A stretch of DNA of 60,419 nt, taken from a bacterium (lineage in GTDB: Bacteria; Actinomycetota; Acidimicrobiia; Spongiisociales; JAENVV01). The notes under the pieces are model-generated. The model was not told the DNA's origin. It worked only from the letters and a program-made list of their open reading frames with translations, and searched no databases. Position numbers and translations under genes: made by a program. Location: NCBI GenBank assembly GCA_024641305.1, contig JAHEDI010000013.1, positions 1 through 60,419 of the forward strand, read 5' to 3'. This document shows, in pieces, positions 34,834 through 44,501 of this stretch (positions within the stretch are counted from its first letter, which is position 1; each line of letters starts with the position of its first letter).

Positions 34834-35467
34834 TCTACCCGCAACCGATGAAGCTTCCGTTGAGCTAGATGCTTATGCAGCGGCCGTTGCAGATGCGGTT
34901 GGAGCGCTCAGTTGGTCGACGAATTTTGCGACCGTCAAGGTTGGCGTAGCCCCTGATGCGTGGGTGAAGAGCCTCCGAACGGCCAAAACCGACCTCGGTC
35001 TGATTTTCTTCTCGTTTCTCTCGGCTGTCCATTGGACCAATAAGGTAGAAGTTGGCGATCCCCCCGCCGAAACCGTCGATGAACGGCTCGAGGTCCTTGC
35101 GGCAGTTGGAGATCTCACGGAGGGGCGACTCGTGCACTTTTCGACGGACCTTCCAATCGACGGCGCCGCGTTGGCGACCCTCACCGGTGTCTATGCCGGA
35201 GCCAACTGGCATGAACGTGAAGCAGCCGAAATGTTCGACATCGACTTTGTCGGTCATCCGCAGCTCGAAAAGCTGTACCTGCCGAGCGAGTTCGAAGGCC
35301 ATCCACTTCGCAAGTCCTTCCCGCTCTTGAGCCGTGAGGTAAAACCATGGCCGGGAATGGTTGATGTCGAAGGCATGCCAGATTCGGCAGAAGCCTCCGA
35401 AGAATCCGACGGCGCAGACGCCGAAACCTTGCCGTCCGGAGTCAGCACAGAAAACCCTGGCCGATGA
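34814..35467 (+). CDS. nuoC: NADH-quinone oxidoreductase subunit C (NuoC)
   Basis: Peripheral-arm subunit of 217 residues with the 30-kDa subunit signature [19 protein letters not shown], followed by [17 protein letters not shown]. It is separate from NuoD (not the fused CD form of enterobacteria). The first 30 residues and the last 35 (acidic, [13 protein letters not shown]) extend beyond the conserved fold. The GTG at 34814 lies inside nuoB, and the stop overlaps the nuoD ATG (ATGA). Confidence 0.94.
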   Translation: MTTSPSDLPATDEASVELDAYAAAVADAVGALSWSTNFATVKVGVAPDAWVKSLRTAKTDLGLIFFSFLSAVHWTNKVEVGDPPAETVDERLEVLAAVGDLTEGRLVHFSTDLPIDGAALATLTGVYAGANWHEREAAEMFDIDFVGHPQLEKLYLPSEFEGHPLRKSFPLLSREVKPWPGMVDVEGMPDSAEASEESDGADAETLPSGVSTENPGR

Positions 35468-36654
35468 CTCTCGAACAAGACGCACTCAAGCATTTCTCAG
35501 AAGTCAGCGTGGCGCTTGAGCTCCAGACGCCGGATATGACCTTGAACATTGGCCCCCAGCACCCATCGACGCACGGTGTGCTGCGGATTGTCGCCCAGGT
35601 CGATGGCGAACGAGTAACCGACGTGAAACCAGTTATCGGGTACATGCACCGGGGGTACGAAAAGATCGCCGAAGTGCGCACCTACCCCCAAATCACGGCA
35701 CTCGTGAACCGAATCGACTGGGTGTCCGGGTTTGCCAACGAAATCCCGTTTATGGCCGCCACCGAAAAACTCATGGGCATCGAAGTTCCGGAGCGAGCCC
35801 GGTACATTCGGATGATTCTCACCGAGATGGCCCGAATTTCTAGCCATCTGATGTTCATGGCTTCATACCCGCTCGAGCTCGGTGCCACCACCCCCCTCAT
35901 GTTTGCCCTGCGCGAACGGGAGAGAATCCTCGACTTGATCGAGTCGGTCACCGGCGGCCGCTTCCACCCCAACTTCAACCGCATCGGTGGCGTAAAGCCG
36001 AACGCCGGAGCAGGCCCGAGCCAGAAGAAGACGGTGCAGGACCTACCAAAGGGTTTCCTGCAAGCGACCCGTGATGCCATGGATGAGCTGCTGTCTACCT
36101 GTGATCAGTTCGATGAACTTGTTACGGGCAACGAGATCTTCCTCGCCCGCTGTAAGGGGGTGGGCATCATGCCAGCGGCACTCGCTGCAGACTTCGGGGT
36201 TTCCGGTCCTAACCTGCGTGCGTCCGGGGTCGCTTTCGATCTCCGAACCCACACGGACTATCTGCCATACGATCAGGTCAACTTCGAGGTGGTCACCGGT
36301 ACGGTTGGCGACTCGTTCGATCGCTGGCAAGTCCGTTTGGAAGAAATCCGTCAGGCGGCCTACATCGTGCAGCAAGCCGTGGATCAGATTCCCTCGGGTC
36401 CGCTCCAGGCCAAAGTGCCCAAGGTCATCAAAGTGCCCAAGGGCGAAGTGTACGTTCGGGCTGAGAACCCCAAAGGCGAGATGGGCTATTACATCGTTTC
36501 CGAGGGCGGACAAGGTCCGTATCGACTCAAGATTCGTTCGGCCTCGTACTCCAATATTTCCGTGATTCCCCAACTCCTCGAAGGCGTGCTTGTTCCTGAC
36601 ATCATCGCCATCATGGGAAGCTTCGACTTCGTGCTCGGGGACGTTGACCGATGA
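35464..36654 (+). CDS. nuoD: NADH-quinone oxidoreductase subunit D (NuoD)
   Basis: The 49-kDa subunit, which forms the quinone site with NuoB. Protein of 396 residues. NIGPQHPSTHGVLR contains the conserved quinone-site histidine, and GYMHRGYEKIAE follows. As expected for complex I, and unlike the related hydrogenases, the NiFe cysteines are missing. The C-terminus SFDFVLGDVDR is the normal end of the family. It is followed not by nuoH directly but by a 187-base structured insertion. Its stop lies inside the first hairpin of that insertion. Confidence 0.95.
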   Translation: MTLEQDALKHFSEVSVALELQTPDMTLNIGPQHPSTHGVLRIVAQVDGERVTDVKPVIGYMHRGYEKIAEVRTYPQITALVNRIDWVSGFANEIPFMAATEKLMGIEVPERARYIRMILTEMARISSHLMFMASYPLELGATTPLMFALRERERILDLIESVTGGRFHPNFNRIGGVKPNAGAGPSQKKTVQDLPKGFLQATRDAMDELLSTCDQFDELVTGNEIFLARCKGVGIMPAALAADFGVSGPNLRASGVAFDLRTHTDYLPYDQVNFEVVTGTVGDSFDRWQVRLEEIRQAAYIVQQAVDQIPSGPLQAKVPKVIKVPKGEVYVRAENPKGEMGYYIVSEGGQGPYRLKIRSASYSNISVIPQLLEGVLVPDIIAIMGSFDFVLGDVDR

Positions 36655-36841
36655 TTCGTCATGAAATGACAAATCATCGGTTCGGCAGTTCGATGAAATC
36701 GAACTGCGTTATCGGTCCCCCCAGCGAGCGAAGCGAGCGTCCGGGGGGAAGGTTCCTGTGGGTCGAAGGCCCGGAGGTAGGGGGGCTCGTTCCCCTCTCC
36801 GAGCATGTAAGTGACTTCTCCTCAACCACGAGGTCGGCGGC
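36648..36841. repeat. Structured REP-like insertion between nuoD and nuoH copy 2
   Basis: Three structures lie in this gap. Hairpin 1 (36648-36680): CCGATGAT pairs with ATCATCGG and GTCAT with ATGAC, around a GAA loop. Hairpin 2 (36685-36707): GCAGTTCGAT-GAA-ATCGAACTGC, a perfect ten-base stem with the same GAA loop. Then CCCCCC (36717-36722) and GGGGGG (36743-36748) flank GCGAGCGAAGCGAGCG. The small open frame through this DNA (PPSERSERPGG) is typical of palindromic repeats, not of a protein. The other cluster has no such gap before nuoH. It could be a mobile palindromic element or an mRNA processing or stability element that sets the ratio of nuoABCD to nuoH-N. Confidence 0.5.
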
Positions 36842-37894
36842 GTGATTGATTCGGTTGTGGAGTTCTTGCAGGGGAACTTTTGGGCGCTTACGGCGCTCAA
36901 ATTGGTGGCGATCCTTGGGTTGATTCCGGTGTCGGGACTGGCCATTGGATTCGCCGAACTCAAACTTTCGGCCAAGATGCAGAACCGGGTTGGACCGTAT
37001 TTCGCCGGTGGTCGATGGGGATGGGCCCAGCTACTCGCTGACGGCATCAAGTTCATCCAGAAAGAAGACATCATCCCGGCCGATGCCGACCGGCCCGTAT
37101 TCCGTTGGGCGCCGGCCCTGGTCATGGTCTCGACGGTGGGGTTGTTTGTTGTCATACCGTTCTGGGACGGCGGAGCCGTCGCCGACCTCAGCATTGGTAT
37201 CTTCTACGTCCTGGCGATTTCGTCCATCAGTACCATCGGCATCCTCATGGCCGGCTGGTCATCTGCCAACAAGTACTCCCTCATGGGTGGGCTCCGGGCG
37301 GCCGGACAGCTGATCGCCTATGAGCTGCCAATGGTGCTGGCGGTCATTGGCGTCGTCATCATGGCCGGCACGATGTCGTTGAGCGGCATCATCAAGGCCC
37401 AGGCCGACTTCTCGCTGTTCGGATGGTCAGGATTTGGCGACCAGCCGATCGCCAACTTCATTTCCCCCTTCTTCATTCTCCAGTTCGTCGGTTTCTTGAT
37501 CTTCTTCATCTCGGCTCTGGCTGAGCTGAGCCGCATCCCCTTCGACATGCCAATAGCCGAGTCGGAACTGGTGACTGGCTACCTCACCGAGTACTCCGGG
37601 TTCCGGTTCCTCTTCTTCTTTCTCGCGGAGTTCGCCAACATGTTCACGATGTCGGCGATTGCTGCCACCTTGTTTCTCGGCGGGTACCTTGGCCCATTCG
37701 TCAACGTGGTTCCCTGGCTCGGACCCCTGTATCTGGTCACCAAGATCGGTGTCCTGTGCTTCCTCATGATCTGGTTCCGGTGGACCTTCCCACGGTTCCG
37801 GGAGGATCAGCTGCAAAGCGTGGCCTGGAAGGTGCTCGTACCGCTCGGTCTTGCCAACATCGTCGTGACGGCGATTTTCAAGGTGGTGATGTAG
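36842..37894 (+). CDS. nuoH: NADH-quinone oxidoreductase subunit H (NuoH), copy 2
   Basis: Membrane subunit of the quinone chamber, 350 residues from the GTG at 36842. The signature [19 protein letters not shown] is near the N-terminus. The acidic loop is [20 protein letters not shown], where copy 1 has APFDLVEAEQELVAGFHTEY, so the two differ at several loop positions facing the peripheral arm. It is 29 residues shorter than copy 1. This is the first gene after the structured insertion. Two bases separate its stop from the nuoI start. Confidence 0.94.
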   Translation: MIDSVVEFLQGNFWALTALKLVAILGLIPVSGLAIGFAELKLSAKMQNRVGPYFAGGRWGWAQLLADGIKFIQKEDIIPADADRPVFRWAPALVMVSTVGLFVVIPFWDGGAVADLSIGIFYVLAISSISTIGILMAGWSSANKYSLMGGLRAAGQLIAYELPMVLAVIGVVIMAGTMSLSGIIKAQADFSLFGWSGFGDQPIANFISPFFILQFVGFLIFFISALAELSRIPFDMPIAESELVTGYLTEYSGFRFLFFFLAEFANMFTMSAIAATLFLGGYLGPFVNVVPWLGPLYLVTKIGVLCFLMIWFRWTFPRFREDQLQSVAWKVLVPLGLANIVVTAIFKVVM

Positions 37895-37896
37895 GA

Positions 37897-38424
37897 ATGG
37901 CGAATCTGCCGAAATTGCCGGGGATCGGCCTCGCTACGGGTCTGAAAGTGACCTTCGTGACGATGATCAAGACCTTGATCTCATCGGTGCGGACGCCAAG
38001 CAGTTCCTGGGTCCTCGGATTCGAAGACGACCTCGTCACCGTCAACTATCCCCGTTACAAAGAAGCGCCGGTACCCCGGGCGAGGGGGGTTATTGCTCTT
38101 GACCAGGAAGCGTGCACGTCCTGCATGCTCTGTGCTCGATCATGTCCTGACTGGTGTATCTATATCGAAGCCCATAAGGAAGAGAAGCCGCCGTCCAAGC
38201 CGGGAGGTCGTCCCAGGCAGCGGGCCGAGCTAGACCGGTTCGACATCGACTACGCCCTCTGTATGTACTGCGGAATCTGCGTGGAGGTCTGTCCCTTCGA
38301 TGCCTTGTTCTGGACCCCCGAGTACGAGTATTCGGAGTACAAGATGGGCGCCATGCTGCACGACAAGGACCGGCTGCAGGATTGGCTGGCGACCGTTCCG
38401 ACCGCCCCGGCTCTGGAGACCTGA
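37897..38424 (+). CDS. nuoI: NADH-quinone oxidoreductase subunit I (NuoI), copy 2
   Basis: Ferredoxin-like subunit with two 4Fe-4S clusters, 175 residues from the ATG at 37897; the longer frame overlaps nuoH. Ligands are C73, C76, C79, C83 and C122, C125, C128, C132. A basic insertion ([15 protein letters not shown], about 95-110) separates the two sites. Compared with copy 1 the C-terminal tail is about 55 residues shorter. In a complex without NuoEFG this subunit would be the probable entry point for electrons from an outside donor such as ferredoxin. Confidence 0.94.
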   Translation: MANLPKLPGIGLATGLKVTFVTMIKTLISSVRTPSSSWVLGFEDDLVTVNYPRYKEAPVPRARGVIALDQEACTSCMLCARSCPDWCIYIEAHKEEKPPSKPGGRPRQRAELDRFDIDYALCMYCGICVEVCPFDALFWTPEYEYSEYKMGAMLHDKDRLQDWLATVPTAPALET

Positions 38425-38425
38425 G

Positions 38426-38965
38426 ATGATGGACTTCACCGAACCAGTTACGTGGGTGGCCTCGATCCTTGGATTGGTCATCGCTATTTCCGGCTTCATC
38501 GTCGTGACTTCAAAGAACCTCATTCACGCTGCATTGGGACTGGTCGGCGCCCTCGCCGGGACGGCTGGTCTCTTCCTCGTGCTCTCGGCGGAGTTTGTGG
38601 CCTGGGTTCTCGTCCTCGTCTATATCGGAGCGGTTCTCGTGTTGTTCCTGTTTGGCATCATGATTACCAGGGCGCCCGTCGGCTATGACGTCGACCTTGA
38701 CAACGACCGGAAAGTCATCGCCGCCGTTGGTGCCGGCTCCTTGTTCGTTCTGACCTCGTTTGCGGCGCTCGACTCATTTGGGGACACGGCGCTGTTGGGC
38801 ATTGGCGACCCGACCAGTACCGGCGATCTCGCCGACGCACTGCTTGGCAGATTCGTTCTTCCCTTTGAGCTCGTCTCGTTTGTGTTGCTCGCAGCGCTCA
38901 TCGGCGGGATCACCGTCGCCAGGAAAGATGCCACGCCAATCGCAGTCGGGGAGACCGAAGAATGA
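38426..38965 (+). CDS. nuoJ: NADH-quinone oxidoreductase subunit J (NuoJ), copy 2
   Basis: Five-helix membrane subunit of 179 residues. The helix 3 stretch AEFVAWVLVLVYIGAVLVLFLFGIM contains the YIGAV pi-bulge motif. Starts at 38426 and 38429 (tandem ATGs) cannot be told apart; the longer frame lies in nuoI. It is 17 residues shorter than copy 1, mainly in the loop before the last helix. The stop overlaps the nuoK start by four bases. Confidence 0.92.
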   Translation: MMDFTEPVTWVASILGLVIAISGFIVVTSKNLIHAALGLVGALAGTAGLFLVLSAEFVAWVLVLVYIGAVLVLFLFGIMITRAPVGYDVDLDNDRKVIAAVGAGSLFVLTSFAALDSFGDTALLGIGDPTSTGDLADALLGRFVLPFELVSFVLLAALIGGITVARKDATPIAVGETEE

Positions 38966-39267
38966 CGCTCGGTCCGGTTCTCGTACTCGCAGCGCTCCTC
39001 TTTTCGATGGGGGTGTACGGCGTCCTGGCCCGCCGCAACGCCGTCACTGTCCTGTTGGCTGTTGAACTCATGCTCAATGCGGTCAATATCAATCTGGTCG
39101 CCTTCCAATCCGCGTTGCAAAGTCCCCAGGGACTTGGGCAGATCTTTGCCATATTTGTGATTACGGTGGCCGCCGCCGAGGTCGGTATCGGTCTGGCGAT
39201 TGTGCTGCTCATATTCCGTAACCGGCGTTCGGCCAATCTCGACGACTTTGCGACGATGAAGGGCTAG
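38962..39267 (+). CDS. nuoK: NADH-quinone oxidoreductase subunit K (NuoK), copy 2
   Basis: Three-helix subunit of 101 residues. The helix 2 segment [16 protein letters not shown] has the conserved buried glutamate and helix 3 has VAAAEVGIGLAIVLL. It starts at the ATG at 38962 inside the end of nuoJ. The C-terminal ending DDFATMKG parallels copy 1 (DELSEMKG), showing common ancestry of the two sets. It is three bases from nuoL. Confidence 0.93.
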   Translation: MTLGPVLVLAALLFSMGVYGVLARRNAVTVLLAVELMLNAVNINLVAFQSALQSPQGLGQIFAIFVITVAAAEVGIGLAIVLLIFRNRRSANLDDFATMKG

Positions 39268-39270
39268 CCG

Positions 39271-41346
39271 ATGACCAACCTCTTTCTGGCGCTCGCATCT
39301 GAAGGTGAAAAAGCTGTCGAGTTCGGCTCCGGTGGTCAACTACAAGAGTGGGCGTGGCTCATTCTGGTTGCGCCGTTCGTGGCCTACGTACTGATCCTTG
39401 CCTACGGCAAAAAGCTTAAGTACGAGGGTGGAGAGATCGCCGTCGGCATGATGGCTTTTGTGTTCGGCTACGGCCTGCTCCTGTGGGTCGACACGATTCG
39501 CAACCACACGGTGTTCGAGAAGAGCATCGAGATTGGCCGGGTCGGAAACGGCATGGTCTTTGAGTGGGGCTGGGTAGTCGACGGTTTGTCCTCGATGATG
39601 TATTTCGTGGTCGGTACCGTCGGCCTGCTCGTCTTTACGTACGCCCTCGGGTACATGAAAGGCGAACGGCGCAACACCTTTTTCTACGCCTCCTTCTCCC
39701 TCTTTGCGGGCGCCATGCTGGTGCTCGTGGCGTCGGCCAACCTGGCTCAGTTGATCGTTGGATGGGAACTGGTCGGGGTCGCGTCGTATCTGCTGATCGG
39801 CCACTACTGGGAAGACAAGGCCAATTCCTCGGCCGGCATGAAGGCGTTCTTCACGAACAAGGTGGCCGATGTCGGTCTGATCGTTGGTGCCCTGGCGTTG
39901 TCGGTTTCGGTCGGTTCGTTCCGTATCAAGGACATCCTCGAAGTCGCCACCACCAACGGCGACAGTCTGAACGCTCCCTACTTCGGATCGACGGTGGCAG
40001 TGGCCGGTGCGCTCTTGCTGTTCTTTGGAGCGATGGGTAAGTCTGCCCAGTTCCCGCTCCACATATGGCTGCCAGACGCCATGGCCGGCCCGACCCCGGT
40101 GTCGGCATTGATGCACGCCGCCACGATGGTCACCGCGGGTATCTACCTGATGGCGCGCATGTTCCCGCTCTATCAGGAAATGGCGACTGCCGCCCGCCCG
40201 ATCATGATCGCGGTCGGTGCAGCCACTCTCTTCCTTACCGGCCTGATCGCCCTCGTTCAGGACGACATCAAGAAGGTCCTGGCCTATTCGACGGTTAGTC
40301 AGCTTGGCTACATGATGGTGGCCATTGCCGCCGGCGGCTATACCGCCGCCCTCTTTCACCTGTTCACCCACGCGTTCTTCAAGGCACTTCTATTCCTCGG
40401 GGCCGGGTCGGTTATCCACGGGGTGCACTCGAACAACATGTCCGACATGGGCGGCCTCCGCAAATACATGCCTCGTACCTTCTGGACCTTCATCATTGGT
40501 TCGGGAGCGCTGGCGGGCATCATCCCTCTAGCCGGGTTCTTCTCGAAGGACGAGATTCTCGGCACCCTTGACTATGAGGGGTATACGGCGGTGCTCTGGA
40601 TTGCCATTGCTGGTGCGTTTGTTACGGCTTTCTACATGACCCGGGCCGTGGCATTGACCTTCTTCGGGAGTTACAAAGGCCACGGCCATCCTCACGAGTC
40701 CGAGGGGCTCATGACGGTGCCACTCATGATCCTGGCCGGCTTTTCGGTGGTCGCCGGTGCGGTCAACATGGCGGGTTTCAAGTTCGGCGAAACGATCGTT
40801 CTCAGGTACACCGGGTTCACCGAGTGGTTGGCCACCCGGGACTTTTCTCCGCTTGGCGATCATCATCCCGAAGCGCTTGAGTGGGGCCTGGCGTTGTATG
40901 GCACGGCCGCCGCGGTGGGCGGCATCGCCATCGGATGGATGCTGTTCTCGAAAGACGCCGAGACCCAGGAGGCTCGCGATCGGTTAACCATTCCAGTGCT
41001 GTATCCGATATTGCGTGCCAAGTATTACCTCGACGATGTAGCCCTTGGCCTGGTCGGGGTCATCAAGGGTCCGGCCGCCCGGTTTGTCGACTGGACCAAC
41101 ACCTATATTTTCGACACGATTGTCAACTCGTTTGGTTTCGCAGCCGGGTGGCTCGGCAAGGTCGTCTACAACGTGGCCGATCAGGGCATCATCGATGGCA
41201 TCTTCAACGGTTCGGCCGGGGTGGCATCGGTGGCCGGGGGTTGGCTCCGAAAGATCCAGACCGGCAAGATCCAACAGTACGCCGGTGCGCTCGTCATAGG
41301 TGCGGTAGCGCTCGTCGTTGGCTTCGTAATTTTCAACAGCAACTGA
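39271..41346 (+). CDS. nuoL: NADH-quinone oxidoreductase subunit L (NuoL), copy 2
   Basis: Distal pumping subunit of 691 residues. The helix 5 motif GWELVGVASYLLIG and the lysine region GKSAQFPLHIWLPDAMAG, then PTPVSALMHAATMVTAG, are intact. The C-terminal lateral helix and anchor follow a long segment (about 590-690) with GVASVAGGWLRKIQTGKIQ. It is longer than copy 1 by 51 residues. The next gene is 22 bases away and has a strong Shine-Dalgarno sequence (ACAGGAGGA), the only clearly non-overlapping junction among nuoL-N here. Confidence 0.94.
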   Translation: MTNLFLALASEGEKAVEFGSGGQLQEWAWLILVAPFVAYVLILAYGKKLKYEGGEIAVGMMAFVFGYGLLLWVDTIRNHTVFEKSIEIGRVGNGMVFEWGWVVDGLSSMMYFVVGTVGLLVFTYALGYMKGERRNTFFYASFSLFAGAMLVLVASANLAQLIVGWELVGVASYLLIGHYWEDKANSSAGMKAFFTNKVADVGLIVGALALSVSVGSFRIKDILEVATTNGDSLNAPYFGSTVAVAGALLLFFGAMGKSAQFPLHIWLPDAMAGPTPVSALMHAATMVTAGIYLMARMFPLYQEMATAARPIMIAVGAATLFLTGLIALVQDDIKKVLAYSTVSQLGYMMVAIAAGGYTAALFHLFTHAFFKALLFLGAGSVIHGVHSNNMSDMGGLRKYMPRTFWTFIIGSGALAGIIPLAGFFSKDEILGTLDYEGYTAVLWIAIAGAFVTAFYMTRAVALTFFGSYKGHGHPHESEGLMTVPLMILAGFSVVAGAVNMAGFKFGETIVLRYTGFTEWLATRDFSPLGDHHPEALEWGLALYGTAAAVGGIAIGWMLFSKDAETQEARDRLTIPVLYPILRAKYYLDDVALGLVGVIKGPAARFVDWTNTYIFDTIVNSFGFAAGWLGKVVYNVADQGIIDGIFNGSAGVASVAGGWLRKIQTGKIQQYAGALVIGAVALVVGFVIFNSN

Positions 41347-41368
41347 TACAACAGGAGGACCCACAATC

Positions 41369-42952
41369 ATGGAGCTTTTGGACAACGGAACAGTCCTTAG
41401 CCTCATCACGTTTTTGCCGCTGGTCGGTGCCCTTGTAGTGGGTTTGATTCCCCGGGCGCAAGAAGAGGCATATAAGTGGGCGGCTCTCATCACGGCTCTG
41501 GTCGTGGGTGTTCTGTCAATCGTGGTGGCGTTTGTATTCGATTACGGCGATTCGGCCAAGTTCCAGTTCGGGACGGATCTGTCGTGGATCGAATCCATCG
41601 GCTCGAATTTTCACATCGGGGTCGACGGGATCTCGCTGCCGATGCTGGTGCTGTCTGCAGTCATAACCATCCTGGCCATCATCTACTCCTGGGACCACTG
41701 GGAAGAACCGCGTAACCCAAAGGCGTTCCTCATTCTCATGCTGTTGCTCGAGACCGGCATGAACGGCACCTTCGTGGCGCTCGATCTCATCTTATTCTTC
41801 ATCTTTTTCGAGCTTGTGCTGCTCCCGATGTACTTCATGATCGGGATCTGGGGTGACAAGACGCCCAGGACGATTGCGATGTTCAACCTCACGACCGAAA
41901 CCCGCCTTTACGCGTCGATCAAGTTCTTCCTGTTCACGCTCTTCGGATCGGCGTTCATGTTGTTGTCGTTTCTCGGGTTGTATTTCAATTCGGGAGATGC
42001 CGGAGCGAGAACCTTCGACATCCCGAAGCTGATCGAGATGGCCCCGCACCTGTCGGCTTTGCCGATCGCCGGATGGCTGTTTGCGGGCATGTTCCTGGGG
42101 TTCGCCGTGAAGGTGCCAATGTGGCCGTTCCACACCTGGTTGCCGGATGCTCACACCGCGGCACCAACCGTCGGATCGGTGCTGCTGGCCGCCATCTTGC
42201 TGAAGCTTGGCTCGTACGGGTTCATCCGGATTGCCCTCCCCATCCTGCCCGAGCAGGCCATGCAGTGGGCACCGACTATCGCCATCCTGGCGGTTATCGG
42301 GATCATTTATGGATCTTTGGCCTGTTTGGCCCAGACCGATATGAAGCGCCTCATTGCCTTTTCGTCGGTTGGTCATATGGGTTTCGTGATGCTCGGAATC
42401 TCGACGATGACCGAGGCAGGGATCAACGCAGCCATTATCGGCATGGTTGCCCACGGCGTCATCACCGGCATGCTCTTCTTCGTGGCGGGCTCGATGCACC
42501 ATCGGTATCACACGCGTGACATGGCCCGGCTCGGCGGCAACGCCACACTGATGCCGAAGATGGGATTTATTCTCGGTTTCATCGCCATGGCCTCGCTGGG
42601 TCTTCCCGGTCTGGCAGGCTTCTGGGGTGAGTTCATGGCTCTGCTCGGTGCATTCCGCCCGGCGGCTGGTTTGCCGGTTGGCCTGTTCCAGACAGCCATG
42701 GTTATCGGCGCGGTTGGCACGGTTCTAACGGCCGGTTACTTGCTGTGGATGCTCCAGAAAGTCAATCTTGGTGAGCCAAAGGACGAGTGGGCCGGCCACG
42801 AGTTCCATGATGTAGATAGGTTCGAAATGGCAGCCTGGGTCCCGCTTTTGCTGGCGACCGTGGCGATCGGCGTATATCCGAGGCTTGTGCTTGGATCTAC
42901 CAACGGGGCCGTCAAAGAACTCGTATCGACCATTCTCGAGAACCTGGCGTAA
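41369..42952 (+). CDS. nuoM: NADH-quinone oxidoreductase subunit M (NuoM), copy 2
   Basis: Antiporter-like pumping subunit of 527 residues. The key glutamate is in FFIFFELVLLPMYFMIGIWG and the lysine in AVKVPMWPFHTWLPDAHT, followed by AAPTVGSVLLAAILLKLG. An extra hydrophilic stretch near 165-180 (GDKTPRTIAMFNLTTETR) is not found in copy 1. AGGAGG precedes the ATG at good spacing. Three bases separate it from nuoN. Confidence 0.94.
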   Translation: MELLDNGTVLSLITFLPLVGALVVGLIPRAQEEAYKWAALITALVVGVLSIVVAFVFDYGDSAKFQFGTDLSWIESIGSNFHIGVDGISLPMLVLSAVITILAIIYSWDHWEEPRNPKAFLILMLLLETGMNGTFVALDLILFFIFFELVLLPMYFMIGIWGDKTPRTIAMFNLTTETRLYASIKFFLFTLFGSAFMLLSFLGLYFNSGDAGARTFDIPKLIEMAPHLSALPIAGWLFAGMFLGFAVKVPMWPFHTWLPDAHTAAPTVGSVLLAAILLKLGSYGFIRIALPILPEQAMQWAPTIAILAVIGIIYGSLACLAQTDMKRLIAFSSVGHMGFVMLGISTMTEAGINAAIIGMVAHGVITGMLFFVAGSMHHRYHTRDMARLGGNATLMPKMGFILGFIAMASLGLPGLAGFWGEFMALLGAFRPAAGLPVGLFQTAMVIGAVGTVLTAGYLLWMLQKVNLGEPKDEWAGHEFHDVDRFEMAAWVPLLLATVAIGVYPRLVLGSTNGAVKELVSTILENLA

Positions 42953-42955
42953 CGG

Positions 42956-44446
42956 ATGGGACCGACCCTCGACTACCTGGCACTCGCGCCGGAGCTTGCT
43001 CTCGTCGCGACACTGATGGCGGTGCTCACAGCCGACATCGTGCTGCCCCACGCCCAGAAGTACTGGACGGCGGTCTTGTCGGTGCTCGGCCTGACGGTAA
43101 CGGCCCTCCCGATCCTTTTTTTGCTGTTGAGCGACGAGGGCACTCGCACGATGCTCGACGGGTCCTATGTCGTAGACGACTTCGCCCTTATCCTCAAAGG
43201 TCTCTTCGTGGCGGCCGGCTACATCGTGATTCTCATGTCGGTGAGCTACATCGAGTCGGACCGCTATTACCAGGGCGAGTACTACTTCTTGCTGCTGGCT
43301 TCGATTCTCGGGTCGGTCGTCATGGCGTCGGCGAGAGACCTCATCTTGCTGTTCGTTGGTCTGGAACTCGTCTCCGGGCCATTGTTCCTCCTCGCCGGGT
43401 GGCGTAAGGGTGACGTCAAATCCAATGAAGCCTCGCTGAAGTTCTACCTGCTCGGCGTGCTGTCGGCGGCCATCTTGTTGTACGGCATGTCGTTCCTGTA
43501 CGGCTTGACCGGTACCGTCGACTTCGACGGCATCCGGGAGGTCTCGGCCGGTCTGTCCGACACGCCAGCCTTCATCATGGCTGTGCTCTTCATCATGGTT
43601 GGGTTTGCGTTCAAAATTTCGGCGGTTCCCTTCCACTTTTGGGCGCCAGACACCTACGAGGGTGCGCCGACGCCGGTCACCGCCTACATGTCGGTCAGTT
43701 CCAAGGCCGCCGGGTTCGTCGGCATGCTGATCGTGACCTATGTGGCCGTTCCCGGTGCGTCGAATATCTGGGGCCCGGCATTGTGGATCATGGCCGCTTT
43801 GACCATGACCGTTGGAAACCTGACGGCCCTGCGGCAGACCAATATTGTGCGGCTACTTGCGTACTCGTCGATCGCCCAAGCCGGATTCATGTTGGTCCCC
43901 TTTGCGGTGGCCGGCGTGAGTTCGGATCCCACCGCCGTTGCCAGTGCCTTCGGAGCGACGGTCACCTACATCGCCATCTACACCTTTATGAACCTGGGAG
44001 CTTTCGCGGTCGTCATCGCCGGTGCGCGCTACACCCGTTCGGGCGATATCGACAAGTGGGCCGGACTGGCCACCTATCAGCCAGGCGTGGCACTGTTCGG
44101 ACTCATCTTCTTCCTGTCACTAGCCGGGATTCCACCGCTGGCGGGTTGGTACGCCAAGCTGGTCATGTTCTCAGCCGCGATTGGAGGCGGTTCCGTTTGG
44201 ACGGCTGTCCTGGCCGGCATCGCCGCCATAAACGCGGTAATCGCTTTCTACTACTACGCCCGGGTCGTCAAAGCCATATGGTTCGATCCCGTACCCGACG
44301 GTCACGTAGCTGGCAAGCCCGAGCAGAGCCGGTCACTCCAACTGGCGTTGGTCATCACCATGCTCTTCGTGATTGCCGCGGGCATCTACCCGCCGATCTC
44401 GGCGTACTTCGGAGATACGGTCGCTTCGATCGTCGGGGGCGGCTAG
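42956..44446 (+). CDS. nuoN: NADH-quinone oxidoreductase subunit N (NuoN), copy 2
   Basis: Last gene of the second cluster, 496 residues. The helix 5 glutamate is in LLFVGLELVSGPLFLLAGW and the central lysine in KISAVPFHFWAPDTYEG, then APTPVTAYMSVSSKA. It is followed by a 55-base gap with a small GTGGG-TCAA-CCCAC hairpin lacking a T-run, and then by ispD in the same direction, so some read-through is likely. Confidence 0.94.
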   Translation: MGPTLDYLALAPELALVATLMAVLTADIVLPHAQKYWTAVLSVLGLTVTALPILFLLLSDEGTRTMLDGSYVVDDFALILKGLFVAAGYIVILMSVSYIESDRYYQGEYYFLLLASILGSVVMASARDLILLFVGLELVSGPLFLLAGWRKGDVKSNEASLKFYLLGVLSAAILLYGMSFLYGLTGTVDFDGIREVSAGLSDTPAFIMAVLFIMVGFAFKISAVPFHFWAPDTYEGAPTPVTAYMSVSSKAAGFVGMLIVTYVAVPGASNIWGPALWIMAALTMTVGNLTALRQTNIVRLLAYSSIAQAGFMLVPFAVAGVSSDPTAVASAFGATVTYIAIYTFMNLGAFAVVIAGARYTRSGDIDKWAGLATYQPGVALFGLIFFLSLAGIPPLAGWYAKLVMFSAAIGGGSVWTAVLAGIAAINAVIAFYYYARVVKAIWFDPVPDGHVAGKPEQSRSLQLALVITMLFVIAAGIYPPISAYFGDTVASIVGGG

Positions 44447-44501
44447 GCGGTCCGGTGCGTGTGGCCCGGTGGGTCAACCCACATCTCGGTAAAGTAACCC
44501 C

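Noticed and set aside
36651-36845. 64-residue frame between nuoD and nuoH (PPSERSERPGG)
   Set aside because: It simply translates hairpins and a GC-rich repeat; the composition is typical of palindromic DNA, not of a protein.
39340-40371. 343-residue open frame on the minus strand inside nuoL copy 2
   Set aside because: Fully antisense to a conserved gene. Its translation is rich in H, R, Q and D without any family motif, as expected of a shadow frame in GC-rich DNA.
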